Of a DNA stretch of 64,000 nucleotides, positions 11,831 to 24,027 are shown in pieces (positions within the stretch are counted from its first letter, which is position 1; the number at the start of each line of letters is the position of its first letter). Under the pieces are notes generated by a model that was not told the origin of the DNA, did not search any database, and worked only from the letters and a program-made list of their open reading frames with translations. The DNA is taken from NCBI GenBank assembly GCA_034509755.1, contig CM067557.1, positions 39,056,001-39,120,000 of the forward strand. The letters are read 5' to 3'. Made by a program: the position numbers and the translations under genes. This DNA comes from Anisodus tanguticus. Taxonomy: Eukaryota; Streptophyta; Magnoliopsida; Solanales; Solanaceae.

Positions 11831-12469
11831 CGTATTTACATCGAGGGGAATGGGCTTAAAGCCAACACAATGAGTCGTTAACTGGCGGAAACCTAACCTA
11901 TCATAATTGAAGATCCCATGGTTTAGGTTCAATAGGAAAACTAGTTGAGGAAGACTTAAGGAGCATAAAACACACATATGCTCATTCCTATGGTGTACTA
12001 AGTGTGTTAATCCGTTGATGTTTTTAAGGGCTAAATCTTATTCTTAATAATACTAAAAGCCTATGGTGGGATAGTACGAACTATTCTTGTTTGATATTAC
12101 CTATATGAGATTGATGTGGGGTCGCATATGAGAGAACCGATATGGCTACGTTCTCTAAAAAATCTCACGAAGAAGGAGTTGTTCACGACCGAAATGAATA
12201 CAACCGTAAGAATTGAAATATGTTGATATGATATGTGTGATACTTGTTGTCTTGATTTACTATAAAACGTGAATAGTTCAAGACATTTCGTCCACTATTT
12301 CACAAAGTAGATCCGATAGGTATTCACTACGAATGGTTCAAGTCCACAAGACACCTTTTCCGATGCATGTCATATCGCGTTGTTTAGAAATAACGAAAAG
12401 TTTCTCATTATCTTATTTTCTATCCAAATGTGGGGTATTGTTGATGTTTGACTAGAAAATGTGGGGTAT
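11831..12469 (+). other. copia 2 3' untranslated region with duplicated polypurine tract
   Basis: Non-coding sequence between RNase H and the 3' LTR. The usual purine tract before the LTR, TGTGGGGTAT(T), occurs twice, at about 12429-12440 and 12460-12470, each followed by GTTGA. Only the second abuts the real LTR. The first looks like a local duplication of the tract and LTR start. Confidence 0.6.
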
Positions 12470-13014
12470 TGTTGAAACTTGTATGGAATTAAGAAGAAAT
12501 AAAGTGGTCAACAAACAGAAAATTCGAATCAAAGGTTGCAACTTTTCAGAACAATTACAACCTTTGGTATGAATGGCTGTAACTGTTCATATGCTAATCT
12601 ATATAAAGAATGTTGATCACTTGGTTGGAAGAATATACAACAAGACAGAACAAACTACAATCAATCAATTTTTCCCAATTAATGATTTAAGATTGTGGCT
12701 TCTAATTCTTCTTCTTCAAAACAAGTTTCTGAAGAACACATATAGTAAATTCGCCAGAAGTGAAGTTCTTGTGCTAGAACTCTCACTTAGATAGTTGTAT
12801 CCTCTGACGGACGTCGTCCGTAAAAGCTGCGGCACAAGTGGGGGCGAATTTTTGTCTTAGGACACTGCATCAAGCAGGCCTCTATCGATACCAAGTTAGT
12901 ATGTGTTTTAAATTTGCTGAATTCATTGTCGTTGATTTCAAGTTATTTTGAGTTATTATTATATTATTGTGCTCAATTCATTTCATTATTGATGGTACTA
13001 GATTGACACTAACA
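12470..13014 (+). repeat. 3' LTR of copia 2
   Basis: Starts TGTTGAAACT and ends ACACTAACA. It aligns along its full length with the 5' LTR apart from indels: it lacks the GGTTGCAACTTTTCACAA duplication, has CAACAAACAGAAAATTCG where the 5' LTR has CAACGAAATTCG, and has GACGGACGTCGTCCGT in place of GACAGACGTCCGT. A TATA-like ATCTATATAAAG lies at about 12597. Confidence 0.9.
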
Positions 13015-13475
13015 ATTATAATAATAACTCAAAATAACTTGAAATCAACAACAATGAATTCAGCAAATTGAAAACACATACTAACTTGGTGTCGATAGAG
13101 GCATGTTTGATGCAGTGTCCTAAGACAAAAATTCGCCCCCACTTGTGTTGCAGTTTTACGGACGTCTGTCTAGATGATACAACTATCTAAGTGAGAGTTC
13201 TAGCACAAGAACTTCTCTTCTGGCGAATTTACTATATGTGTTCTTCAGAAACTTGTTTTGAAGAAGAAGAATTAGAAGCCACAATCTTAAATCATTAATT
13301 ATGAAAAACTGATTGATTGTAGTTTGTTCTGTCTTGTTGTATATTCTTCCAACCAAGTGATCAACATTCTTTATATAGAGTAGCATATAAACAGTTACAA
13401 CCATTCATACCAAATGTTGTAATTGTTCTGAAAAGTTGCAATCTTTGATTCGAATTTTCTGTCCGTTGTCCAACA
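13015..13475 (-). repeat. Inverted LTR copy of copia 2
   Basis: The reverse complement begins TGTTGGACAACGG and matches the LTR, with about 30 bases lost near its start. It stops within GAGTTATTATTAT, lacking the last 55 or so LTR bases. It carries a mixture of features: CAGAAAATTCG and TTTCAGAACAATTAC as in the 3' LTR, but TCTAGACAGACGTCCGTAAA as in the 5' LTR. With the 3' LTR it forms a palindrome with arms of roughly 460-490 bases and a loop of about 55. Confidence 0.9.
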
Positions 13476-13757
13476 CATACTCCATCATGTCTTCAATGCT
13501 GAAACTCCATATAGTACTCTTTTCTATACCAAAATAAAATCATATAATGATGTAACTATAGACTTGCCCTTTAGTCTTTTCCAATTACTCCTATTTTATA
13601 GGACAAGTAGAATTCAGTAATATTATTACTTTCAGAAAGAGACAGTTTTATTTTCTCGAAATATTTCATCATAATCTTCTAATATTACCCTTATGAAAGT
13701 TTATCAAAGTTGACGTTATTTCCAGATTTGTAAATTGAATCCTAAGAGAAAAGCAAA

Positions 13758-13839
13758 GTCGCTTTGGCCGAGTGGTTAAGGCGTGTGCCTGCTAAGTACA
13801 TGGGGTTTCCCCGCGAGAGTTCGAATCTCTCAGGCGACG
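13758..13839 (+). tRNA. tRNA-Ser (anticodon GCU), copy 1
   Basis: 82 bases. The acceptor stem GTCGCTT pairs with AGGCGAC (one G-T pair) and the discriminator is G at 13839. The D arm contains TGGCCGAGTGG (box A). The anticodon stem TGTGC/GTACA encloses loop CTGCTAA with anticodon GCT at 13791-13793. A long variable arm (TGGGGTTTCCCCG) is typical of serine tRNA. The T arm holds GAGAGTTCGAATCTCTC (box B). No intron. T runs at about 13842-13852 can end Pol III transcription. It decodes AGC/AGU serine codons. Confidence 0.97.
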
Positions 13840-14017
13840 AATTTTATTTTTGGTTACGAGAATACGAAGTACAAGTATTATACTATGCGATTAATGACTT
13901 TATGTTTTTTTTCCCTCGAAATATTTCATCATAATCTTCTAATATTAACCTTATGAAAGTTTATAAAGTTGACATTATTTCCTAGATTTGTAAATTGAAT
14001 CCTAAGAGAGAAGCAAA

Positions 14018-14099
14018 GTCGCTTTGGCCGAGTGGTTAAGGCGTGTGCCTGCTAAGTACATGGGGTTTCCCCGCGAGAGTTCGAATCTCTCAGGCGACG
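14018..14099 (+). tRNA. tRNA-Ser (anticodon GCU), copy 2
   Basis: Identical in all 82 bases to copy 1, with anticodon GCT at 14051-14053. It arose by the 260-bp tandem duplication, which also copied upstream AAGCAAA (a CAA motif as often seen before plant tRNA genes) and the downstream T run (TTTTT at about 14106). Both copies look transcribable. Confidence 0.97.
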
Positions 14100-14449
14100 A
14101 ATTTCATTTTTGGTTACGAGAATATGAAGTACAAGTATTATACTATGCGATTAATGACTTTATGTTTTTTTTCTTCCAAGGAGAACTTGGTTTTAGTTAA
14201 GTTTAACACTTGATCATCACAATATTGTAACAAACGTCTGAATTGCTTAACGTTAACCAGTTGATTAAAAAGAGTTTCAGATATCAAAAGTTAAGTTCGA
14301 ACAAAAATACTAACAGTTTGATTACCTACACATACCAAACACATGCAAAGCAAGTAGAACTTTTAAATTTGATTACCTCCCAATAAGTCAAATGAAGAAG
14401 GTTCATTCATTGTATGAGCTTTTCTATCCTCAAATGGCCTTCGTTATTA

Positions 14450-14619
14450 CTCCCTCCGTCTCTTTTTATGTGACGTGTTTTGACTGGATATCAAATTTTG
14501 AAAAACGTCAAAAGACATGAGAAATTATATATAACTATAATATAATTGCATTGCAAATAACACCTTAGTGAAAAATGTTAACTAAGACAACTCGAATTAG
14601 GTCCCATTTGTGAGCGGAG
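14450..14619. mobile_element. Stowaway-like MITE
   Basis: Left end CTCCCTCCGTCTC follows TA (14448-14449). The right end, reverse complemented, reads CTCCGCTCACAAATGG and is followed by TA (14620-14621). TA target site and CTCCCTCCGT-type ends fit Stowaway (Tc1/mariner) MITEs. The right inverted repeat is diverged. No coding capacity. Confidence 0.65.
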
Positions 14620-14622
14620 TAT

Positions 14623-14830
14623 TACCTCCCATGTCCCAATTTGTATGAATGAGTTTAACTGGGCACAAATTTTAGAATGAAAGAAGAGCTTTTGAAATTT
14701 ATGGTTTAAAACAAGTTGAATATATTTGTATGTTTACAAATTATTTCAGTAAGAGGTAAAGTGAAAAAAGTTATTATTAAATATACAAATATGTCATTTT
14801 TTTTAATACTGATTAAATATGTCGCTATAA
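14623..14830. mobile_element. Second MITE-like repeat, decayed
   Basis: It begins ACCTCCCATGTCCCAATTTG, then GAATGAGTTTAACTGGGCAC, and continues with an AAGAGCTTTTGAAATTTATG stretch. This matches a common dispersed Solanaceae repeat as I remember it. Its right end has lost the inverted repeat. Confidence 0.5.
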
Positions 14831-16290
14831 AGAGGGATGCCGGAATCTTCTAGAGTCTCACTACAACTATACCTGACCTTAGTTTGGACGCGAATGCTAC
14901 TTAGAAATCATTGGTACTTTCTGGAAAGTTCTCTATTTATGTATATGCATTATAAGTATATATTTACATTTTAATTCGACTAATTAGGACCTATTTTATT
15001 GAGAAAGCTTGTCCTTGTAAAATAAAAAGGAACACATTTTATTATAATGATTATCAAAATCCACAAAAGGAAATAAATAGTGCAGATAATAAATATGATA
15101 ACAGTCACATAATGGTGTAGGGGTAGGAACATGCAAAATCAGTATATATCACCAGGTCAAATTCACTGTATATGAAGACTGAATTTAGATAAAGAACTAG
15201 TATTAAAACATTTCACATTATAAATGGCGAAAAAAGAGTTACTGAAATACAAAAGGTAGACTAATCAAAAGACATTATCTTGCTCAAGAAGAATCAAAAC
15301 TTTCAGAGCAGTGCAAAATATTAGCACAATTAAAGTAACTTAAAAAAACAAATAAACACCATAAAATGATAAAAAAAATTCATATTTGGGAGAATCATAA
15401 ACAGAATTTTGTACATCGCGGTGGACTAAATGGTGAAGCCAACTTACTATTGATTGAGCATGATGATACGCGGCAGTACTTTCTCTGCCGCCTTCGTTGC
15501 AAATGGTCCAAGGTTTTTCAATCTTAGGCATCCATGAATTTCTCAATTTATTACTATAATAGAAATGACATAAAATGTGAACCAAGATGAATGATATGAA
15601 AAATCAAAATCTAATTAATGGGTGGAAACATCGATTCATTTGAATGGGCTAAAATCATGTCGATAAGATCTTGACATGTTATTTCAAGTCAAGATTGAAA
15701 ACATTAAAATAACGAGATTTGAAATTTAATTTCTAAGAATCTCTCCTTTTCTAGCATATGAAATTATGAATAAGAATATATTGCAAATTATATAATAATT
15801 AGAATAGATAAAACGTAATTAGATAATTTTTTATCTTAAGTGATACACACAAAAACTATGCGGCATGTATATTTTCAGTAAATAAATTTATAATTACCTC
15901 CTACACAGAAAAGGAAAAGAAATACTACAAAAGGATCGTCAACTTAATAAAAAAATTTATTGGTCAATTAAATAATTTGGTTGGCTGGTGCAATATAGAG
16001 TTAAATTAATGGTTTACCTAATAACCGGACATAACTGAATGATAAAGGAAGAGAACTTAAAATCAAATTGGAGGTCTGCCGCGTGTATTCGAACTCTGGT
16101 TATAGAAATTTGCTCTGTTTTGAAGATAACATTGATATTAGTTGATCTATTATCAAATTTTAATTATTCAAACACATCCCGCGATTTATTGATAATAGTG
16201 CTTAGATACCGTAACTACGTCTTTTACCTAAACCTGTGGATCTCAGCCACTCGATATTTCCTGGAAAAGGTAGGCTACCACCTACTACGA
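14831..16290. other. Spacer with one unassigned exon-like stretch
   Basis: Mostly AT-rich with no firm gene. On the minus strand, 15465-15560 encodes PKIEKPWTICNEGGRESTAA in an 81-residue frame. It is bordered by an acceptor-like ATTATAG and a donor-like GTAAGT, so it could be a stranded exon. I do not recognise the protein. The rest, 15600-16290, is the upstream region of the polyubiquitin gene. Confidence 0.3.
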
Positions 16291-16293
16291 TAC

Positions 16294-16300
16294 TATATAA
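16294..16300 (+). promoter_or_regulatory. TATA box of the polyubiquitin gene
   Basis: TATATAA within ACTATATAAGGGG lies about 85 bases upstream of the leader-intron donor. It is followed by a CT-rich transcript start region (CTCTCTTTCTCTTTCTCG), as in many highly expressed plant genes. Confidence 0.75.
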
Positions 16301-16324
16301 GGGGACCCCTCTCTATTCTTCTTT

Positions 16325-17479
16325 CTCAATTCTCAAAGAAGCTCTCTTTCTCTTTCTCGTTTGAATTCCCAACACCGTCTCAAGGTACGATCTATGTTTT
16401 TGATTTCCTTAATCCCTTACTGTTCGTTGATGATTTGTTTCAGATCTGTTAATTCCGATCTGATCTTACTACAGATCTGATGAGATCACAATTTGTTTCG
16501 TTTTTATGAATTTGTATATTGTCTATTTTGTTTTTGTTTAATAAATTGATTCCGTTGGCTGTAAGCCAAAATTTGCTTGCTTGTCCTTATTCTCGATATT
16601 TTGTTGCGTGTTATGTTTTGAAATTTAAGTAGATCTGAATTTTGATGGATACTGTTATGGCTTTTATTAGATCTAGATCTGAGTGACCTAAATATAGAAA
16701 TAGGACGGCAAGATCATTATAGATGTCTGATTATCTGTACAGTAGGATCGTCATAGTTTAGAATTAATAGTATGATAATTTTTGAGGTTTTGTACGAAAA
16801 CTTAGTTTGCGTCTTTTTGAGAAAGGCATCTTCTGCGTGTTTGTTTTTCCACAAAGGAAAATAGCCGACTTTCTATGTATATTGTGAAAAAGCTGACTTT
16901 TTAAACATAACTATTATAGCTGTTATAATTTCATTTATGAAATTCAAGAGAATGAGGGGATTGAATAGGTTTTATAAACGTATGTTGAATGATATATTGC
17001 TTATGTTTGAGTATATACCGTAATTCAATATCGACTTTATAAATTTTGGTTCATCACTTCTTGGTTTTCAATTTAATGTAAATCAATCAAATTTTTGTTT
17101 TCATGCTCTTCTAGTGGAAATGTTTCCTTTTTGACATCTATATCAATGTATTATGGACTTGGTTCATAGTACGTGTCGTTCTGTGTTTGGTTTTGATTAC
17201 CTTTACCTGTATTTTAATATATGCCTTAATTTCATAGTCATGACTTCATTTATTTCGGGTCATTACTTCTTGTTATCATGTGGATCTATTGTAAATCAAT
17301 CAGATTTTATTTTGATGCACTCTATTCTATTCGATTTTTGTGTGAGGTGATCCTTTTGACATCTATATCCATGTATTATGTAATTAGTTCACAGCATGTA
17401 GATTTTGATTTCCTTTACCTATTATCTGGGAAGCTGGTTTTCCCTTTTGTCTAATAATTTTTATTTTGATTAATTGTAG
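16325..17479 (+). promoter_or_regulatory. Polyubiquitin 5' UTR exon and ~1.1-kb leader intron
   Basis: The non-coding first exon ends CCGTCTCAAG at 16384. The intron starts GTACGATC at 16385 and ends TTAATTGTAG at 17479, directly before the ATG at 17480. The intron is AT/T-rich and 1095 bases long. A leader intron abutting the start codon is the standard design of plant polyubiquitin genes, where it is known to raise expression. The exon start is inferred from the TATA box. Confidence 0.85.
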
Positions 17480-19079
<1,600 letters not shown>

Positions 19080-19240
19080 GAATTTAATGTTATGCTCGCT
19101 CTTGTAACTGTTGACTCTGAATCTCGATCCTTTGGTCGAGTTATGTTTTTAGACTTTTGTGGTTATGCTTTGGTAGCATGGCGTTTTCTAATGTGTGTTT
19201 GAACAATCGTTTCTATGAATAAATAAATTTAGCTGTGGTA
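19080..19240 (+). terminator. Polyubiquitin 3' UTR and polyadenylation region
   Basis: T-rich sequence after the TGA (19077-19079), with TTGTAACTG, TTATGTTTTT and an AATAAATAAAT near 19218 that fits a plant near-upstream polyadenylation signal. The exact cleavage site is not determinable. Confidence 0.55.
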
Positions 19241-20417
19241 CTATGTAGAATGGTTTCATTCTTGGTTTCTGTAATAGGTTTTCTAAGCTTTATTTACTTG
19301 TGAAATGACTGGATCAATTTTGAGACGGTCTTGCATAATATGGAATCTAGGTCTTTCAAATACTATGCAAGCTTTGATTTTATCAGCTAGTCTTACTCCA
19401 CTCATTTGCTATTTTACAGCACCACATTCTCTATCAACTTAAAGTAATTAACCTTTTGTTAGTTTTTTCATTATTGTTCACTTCCTTGTTAGTACTTGAA
19501 ATGATTCTTGTGAAAAATTGTAAAAATAAAAAATTAAATAAAGAAAATGAGAAACGAGATTTGCATAGAAAGCATATTTCTCTTGTCCCTGACCATAACT
19601 GTGATATTATGCCTTGGCAAGTTAGAGCAGGAGAAAAATAAAATTAAACACTGTTCCTTCATCAATCGGCATAGGAAGAAAGCAAAGACATGATAATGAA
19701 GACTGATCTATCTCAATCAACAAAAAGTGTTGCTTTTTTTTAGTATTACGGAAGGAAAATGAATCCAAGTTTATTGTTTATATCAAATCATACTAGTTTA
19801 CCTCTAAAATTTACACCAAATCATATTAATTTACGTTTTCTGAGCATGTCTTATTAAGAATTGGAAGTTGTGTGGGAAGGACGGGTCTATGGGGTACGGG
19901 CGGATTGAAAACATAAATTTTTACTATGCGGGGCAGGTTGTAGTCTTTACGGATTTTCCCCGCACGACACCGTTTCCCATCCCTACAACCACTAACGTTT
20001 AATGGCTTTCTCGATTAAAATGTCGGAAGACTGATAGGCCAAACTTCAGATACATGGAGCTTTAAAATTTCACGCTTGGGTGTTTGAAGCGATTAAATTT
20101 GCAAAATATATGAATTTCGGTATTCATTAAATAGGAATCCTAAAATCTTCTTTGTGTGCATCTCCCCCAAGTTATGTTGTTTCCCAAGTTTCAAAGAAGG
20201 CCTAATTTAATTAGCAATTAGTCGAAGGTAAATCCACTATCTAAACTTGATGTGAATTCAACTTTTTATATTCTTAAAATTGAACTCATTAAACGTTTGA
20301 ATTCCTATATTTAAAACGTTTGTTGAGATTATAGTGCTTACCCACATATATATGTAGTATTTTTTATAATATTATGCTTCGTATGAAAAGTGTTGGGTTC
20401 AATTGAAATCATTGCAC
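19241..20417. other. Spacer; possible hAT fragment at 19865-19990
   Basis: No supported gene. 19865-19990 is G/C-rich amid AT-rich DNA and ends CGTTTCCCATCCCTACAA, which reads TAGGGATGGG in reverse, like a hAT inverted repeat. The left end is not recognisable, so it would be a fragment. Confidence 0.35.
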
Positions 20418-20426
20418 CGATACTCT

Positions 20427-20625
20427 TGAGTCCGAAATTTAAATGACCCAAAAACTAAGCAAGTGAACCAAAATATACCATATAAAAAGATAGTGACTAA
20501 ACTACCTTTTGCACATAAATTTTATGCGTAAAAGAACTTAACCGCAACGTCCCGGTTAAGTTCTTTTGCGCAGGAAATTCCTGCACAAAAGGGGTTATTA
20601 AAAATCCTAGGCAGACTTCTCATTT
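20427..20625 (+). repeat. MULE left terminal inverted repeat
   Basis: It matches the reverse complement of 26240-26390 in two blocks: the outer 85 or so bases, and GGGGTTATTAAAAATCCTAG near 20590. Between them the left end has an extra palindromic segment (AAGAACTTAACCGCAACG...GGTTAAGTTCTT, about 20530-20566) absent on the right, so the left repeat has a hairpin insertion. Confidence 0.8.
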
Positions 20626-20688
20626 CATCTTCACTCTTAATCTTTCTCTATTTTCACTCTTTTACCATACTTTAGCACCCCGAATATC

Positions 20689-21262
20689 ATGTCTCAAAAC
20701 TCCGAAACGTCAAACTTTTCTGTACAACCCGATGTTTGTGGTTGCGGTTATTATTGTAAGCGCATAACATCAAGGACCCAAGATAACCCGGGTTGTCGTT
20801 TTTGGCATTGTAAAATGCCTGATGTAAGTGTTTTTACAAGTTTTTAGGATTTAGAATTTTTTCACATTGTCTACATATTTTACTTTCAAAAACTGATTTT
20901 CTTGTAATGTTTATAGGATATGAATGGTTGCAAATATTTTCGATGGGAAGATGAAATTTCCGTGGAGAAAACGATGACGACAAAGTTTTAAAAGTCTCAT
21001 GTTGATAGAGATACCGCGACTTCAAGTATCACTAGAGATACCATAAATTTTGACTTGCAGTTTAAACTTATGGAAGCTCAAGAAAAAAAATGACATTTTG
21101 GAGGTCTTGCTAAAAGAATTCGAAGAAAAACAAAAAAAATTTCATGGATAACCTTAGAAACACTCTACACGAGAAAAGTGCTTTGAAAGATAAATTGAAA
21201 TTTTGGAAGATAATTTGTGCTATCTTGTTGTTGTTTATTATTTCTATGTATTTTGTTTATTA
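20689..21262 (+). pseudogene. GRF-type zinc-finger protein gene inside the MULE
   Basis: Exon 1 (20689-20823) encodes MSQNSETSNF, then CGCGYYCKRI...GCRFWHC; the donor is GTAAGT at 20824. The acceptor TTTATAG precedes exon 2 at 20917, which continues GCKYFRWEDE. C-x-C, H-C and G-C-x-x-F-x-W-x-D-E form the GRF zinc finger, a nucleic-acid-binding fold. After a stop at 20989 other frames still encode a charged, coiled-coil-like stretch (TLHEKSALKDKLKFW) and a hydrophobic tail (IICAILLLFIISMYF). That is the usual layout of plant GRF proteins with a C-terminal membrane anchor. At least two frame errors (near 20990 and the A run at 21083) break it. The start is the first ATG in frame with the finger. 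Confidence 0.7.
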
Positions 21263-21274
21263 AGTTTATTATTT

Positions 21275-21396
21275 CTATGTGTTGACACCCAATTTTGTCC
21301 CATCCTTTTCGATTATTTGTTTGCGATTTAAAATATTTTGACACCTCAAAAACAATTTTAATACACACACATATATACACACACACACATCTTGTA

Positions 21397-21442
<46 letters not shown>

Positions 21443-24027
21443 TGTTGCTGATAAGACCTTTAATATCGTAAGTCCATGCTTAACTTATCATTATTTATTA
21501 TCATTATTATTATTATTCGTATTTTCTACTATCATTTACCTTTTAATATCATAATCATAGTTTTACCCTAATAATCTATGTTATTTTATTTTCGCAAAAC
21601 AACCTCACATTTTTTAAAATTTTAAGCAATAAGCATTTCATAAATATCATGTTTTATTATTATCACATCATTATTTTTATTTAAATATTTTACATTTCTT
21701 CAAAGCATTTTTTTTTAATAAACCCCTTTTATATTTTAATCCACAACCCATTTTCCCAATCACCCAAAATATTCTACCAGCCCACCAAAAAATAGCCCTA
21801 CCGGCCACCCAAAACCAGGCCCAACCCCCCATTTCGGCCCAACCACCCCTTTTATCCCCTAAACTAAACCTAACCCAAACAAACCCTTCACCCATTTCTC
21901 TTTCAACCCTATCCCCCAAAATCCGCCTCCCTCCCCCTTTTTTTCTCCCCTGACACCACCATACCCCTCCCCGTCACTTCACCCATACCCTATCCCCCAA
22001 AACCTGCGACCTGCACCCCTCAAATCCGCTTCCAAAATCGTCACCTTTGCCTTTTATTTGAAATTCAAACTCAAAGTTGAAAAGGGGGTAGGGGGTGAAC
22101 GGTTTGGGGGGGGCGGGAATCATCGATAAATACTCCCCTTGTTCTTCATTTTAAGGAGGTCGGAAAAATAAAAAAAAACATCGAAAACAAGGAGAAAATC
22201 AGAAAAGAAAACGGGTCGATTGTTCCTAGTTTTTTGGTTTCACTGCTTGGTTCTAATATATAGTTGAGATGGTGCTAAATAGTGATGGGACTTTATTAGA
22301 TGCTTTAGGAACTTAGATACCTATGTATTTTATTTGTTCATGTGTCTTCTGTGGTTTGAGACAGGTGTGAAGCATATTAGTTTTGCATATTCACTAGCAT
22401 GCCTATAAATTTGTATGTAATAAATATGTGATAGTCAATATGAGCCTTATGTATGCTTGATAGGTTTCTAAATGGATGGATTAGCCATGGACTAAGGAAT
22501 ATGGAAGTGTTTTTCTCAATTGAGTCTCTGTGTAGTTTATCATGTCTATTGAGTTACTAAATGATACATGTGCTAGCATTTTATATCATATAAATCTTAA
22601 GTCCTTGTTTGCATACCTTTGGTTTACAATCCTGTTTTCATGTAAGTATGTATAGGTGTTGTTGGGATATCAAAAATGCTTAAGGGTTTGAATATAAATG
22701 AGCTAAATATAACTATGCCTAGCCTATTTTGTGCCATCTAGACCCAAATATGTAAGCCTCTCCCTTTCCTTGTTCCCTTTCCCTTTTTTTTGTTATCTAT
22801 GTTGTGTATCAAACCTGAGGCCCAACAACATATCACCTTTCATGAATTATTTATTTATATTTTTTTATGTATATATTTTCGTGTTCCGTCTACTAATCAT
22901 TTTCTTTTCTTTCGTTTACATGAAATACATCGGGAGCAACGAAGAGTTTCGTTATGAGACTCATCATGACTATTGTCAAACGAAGACCCGCATCCACGTT
23001 CATTGCATTCTCCTGCCTCGAGACTTCTAAACAAATAGGGCGGGATGACATTGTCCTCCTCCCTACTTGTTGCTCTTAATTCCTTAATCCCGCTATTTTT
23101 TTTGTTTTTATTTTTTCTGTTGTAATTTAATTACTCAACATGGTGCGATCACGGGAATACTTAGAATAATTAGAGGCCTTGAATTGATAAATTAAAAGGG
23201 TAGTTTAAAATTAAAAATTCGCTGCTAGTTTATTCATTCTAGACTCGTCATGCATGTTTTAAAACTTTCGAAACAATTTGATCATCCTTTATTCGCATTA
23301 TTAATCATACAAATAAGGTTTTGTTTTTTTTTATCCGATTTGCGATTTAAAATGACTTCCATATAAATCACTTCTTTGCATTACAAATAATTTGCTTTTC
23401 TCCTTGTTATCAATTGCAAAAAATAGGTATTTTATGGACGTCATACGAATGCATGCTTTTATCCAAAAAATCAACTTTACATGTATTTTATAAAAATGCA
23501 TGCTTTTATCTAAAAAAATCAATTTTACATGTATTTTTATAAGCAAAATCATGCATACTTTTCAGATTTTATGTCTGGAATCTATGTCTCAGAACCATAA
23601 TCATCTTTGCGAGATTCCTCAAAAAGAACAAGTGGTAAAAAATCTTTACGTTGTCAAAATGCATCTTTTAATTAACTGTTTGCAACATTCTTTCAATTAA
23701 CTTTATACTTTTAAACATGTATTTTTCCTTAGCATAATAATTAACTTAAGTTTGATCGGATAATCGTAATTAGCGGATCTTAAATGATGCCTTATCCCTT
23801 TCCTTTATGATAATAATGAACTCTTACCCAGAATCTCATAAATTAGCAGATCATTAATCAAAGTTCATTTTGTAGCATTTATGTTAACATTTAGGTGCCC
23901 TAATTCACCGTAGAATAATTAGGTGGCGACTCCTTAAGCTTTAATTAATTTAGGAATCACCAATATGTCACAACCATGTTGGATCCCTCTTCTTTGTGGT
24001 GGGGGTTAAAATGGGTGCGACACTATG
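21275..24027 (+). mobile_element. Solo LTR of a large Ty3-type (Tat/Ogre-like) element
   Basis: The LTR is 21280-24022 (2743 bases), starting TGTTGACACCC and ending GGGTGCGACA. It is flanked by CTATG at 21275-21279 and 24023-24027, a 5-bp TSD. There is no internal coding part, so it is a solo LTR left by LTR-LTR recombination. The end motifs (ATTAGGTGGCGACTCC, GTTAAAATGGGTGCGACA) recall Tat/Ogre LTRs. It contains an (AT)n run at 21398-21440, a C-rich stretch at 21720-22020, and a T-rich, intron-like middle. It inserted into the MULE after the GRF gene was already there. Confidence 0.85.
21398..21440. repeat. (AT)n microsatellite
   Basis: About 20 AT dinucleotides within the solo LTR, preceded by an (AC)n stretch (21361-21390). 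Confidence 0.95.

Larger units (their letters stand above)
7196..13480 (+). mobile_element. Ty1/copia element 2 with a third, inverted LTR, flanked by CATAC
   Basis: A plus-strand copia element runs from a 5' LTR (7201-7755) through gag and pol to a 3' LTR (12470-13014). It is joined directly to an inverted, end-truncated LTR copy (13015-13475). The outer flanks are both CATAC (7196-7200 and 13476-13480), a 5-bp target site duplication. The base run after the 3' LTR itself (ATTAT) does not match the left flank, so the TSD belongs to the whole LTR-internal-LTR-inverted LTR unit. LTRs differ by small indels and substitutions. Internal frames carry several stops and frameshifts, so it cannot move by itself. 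Confidence 0.85.
13655..14174. repeat. 260-bp tandem duplication carrying two tRNA-Ser genes
   Basis: Unit 1 is 13655-13914 and unit 2 is 13915-14174, with the period fixed by the tRNA starts (13758 and 14018). Outside the tRNA the units differ only at a few bases (for example ACCCTT/AACCTT, TATCAAAG/TATAAAG, AATACGAAG/AATATGAAG), so the duplication is fairly recent. The tRNA copies are identical. Confidence 0.92.

Noticed and set aside
15410..15460. LHHLVHRDVQN as a kinase catalytic loop
   Set aside because: Chance resemblance beyond a likely splice donor; no other kinase motif nearby.
20600..21262. GRF zinc-finger gene as an ordinary host gene
   Set aside because: It lies between MULE ends and is frameshifted; better explained as transposon cargo.
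21677..21919. Gly/Trp-rich 80-residue minus frame
   Set aside because: Opposite a C-rich stretch of the solo LTR; no homology recognised.
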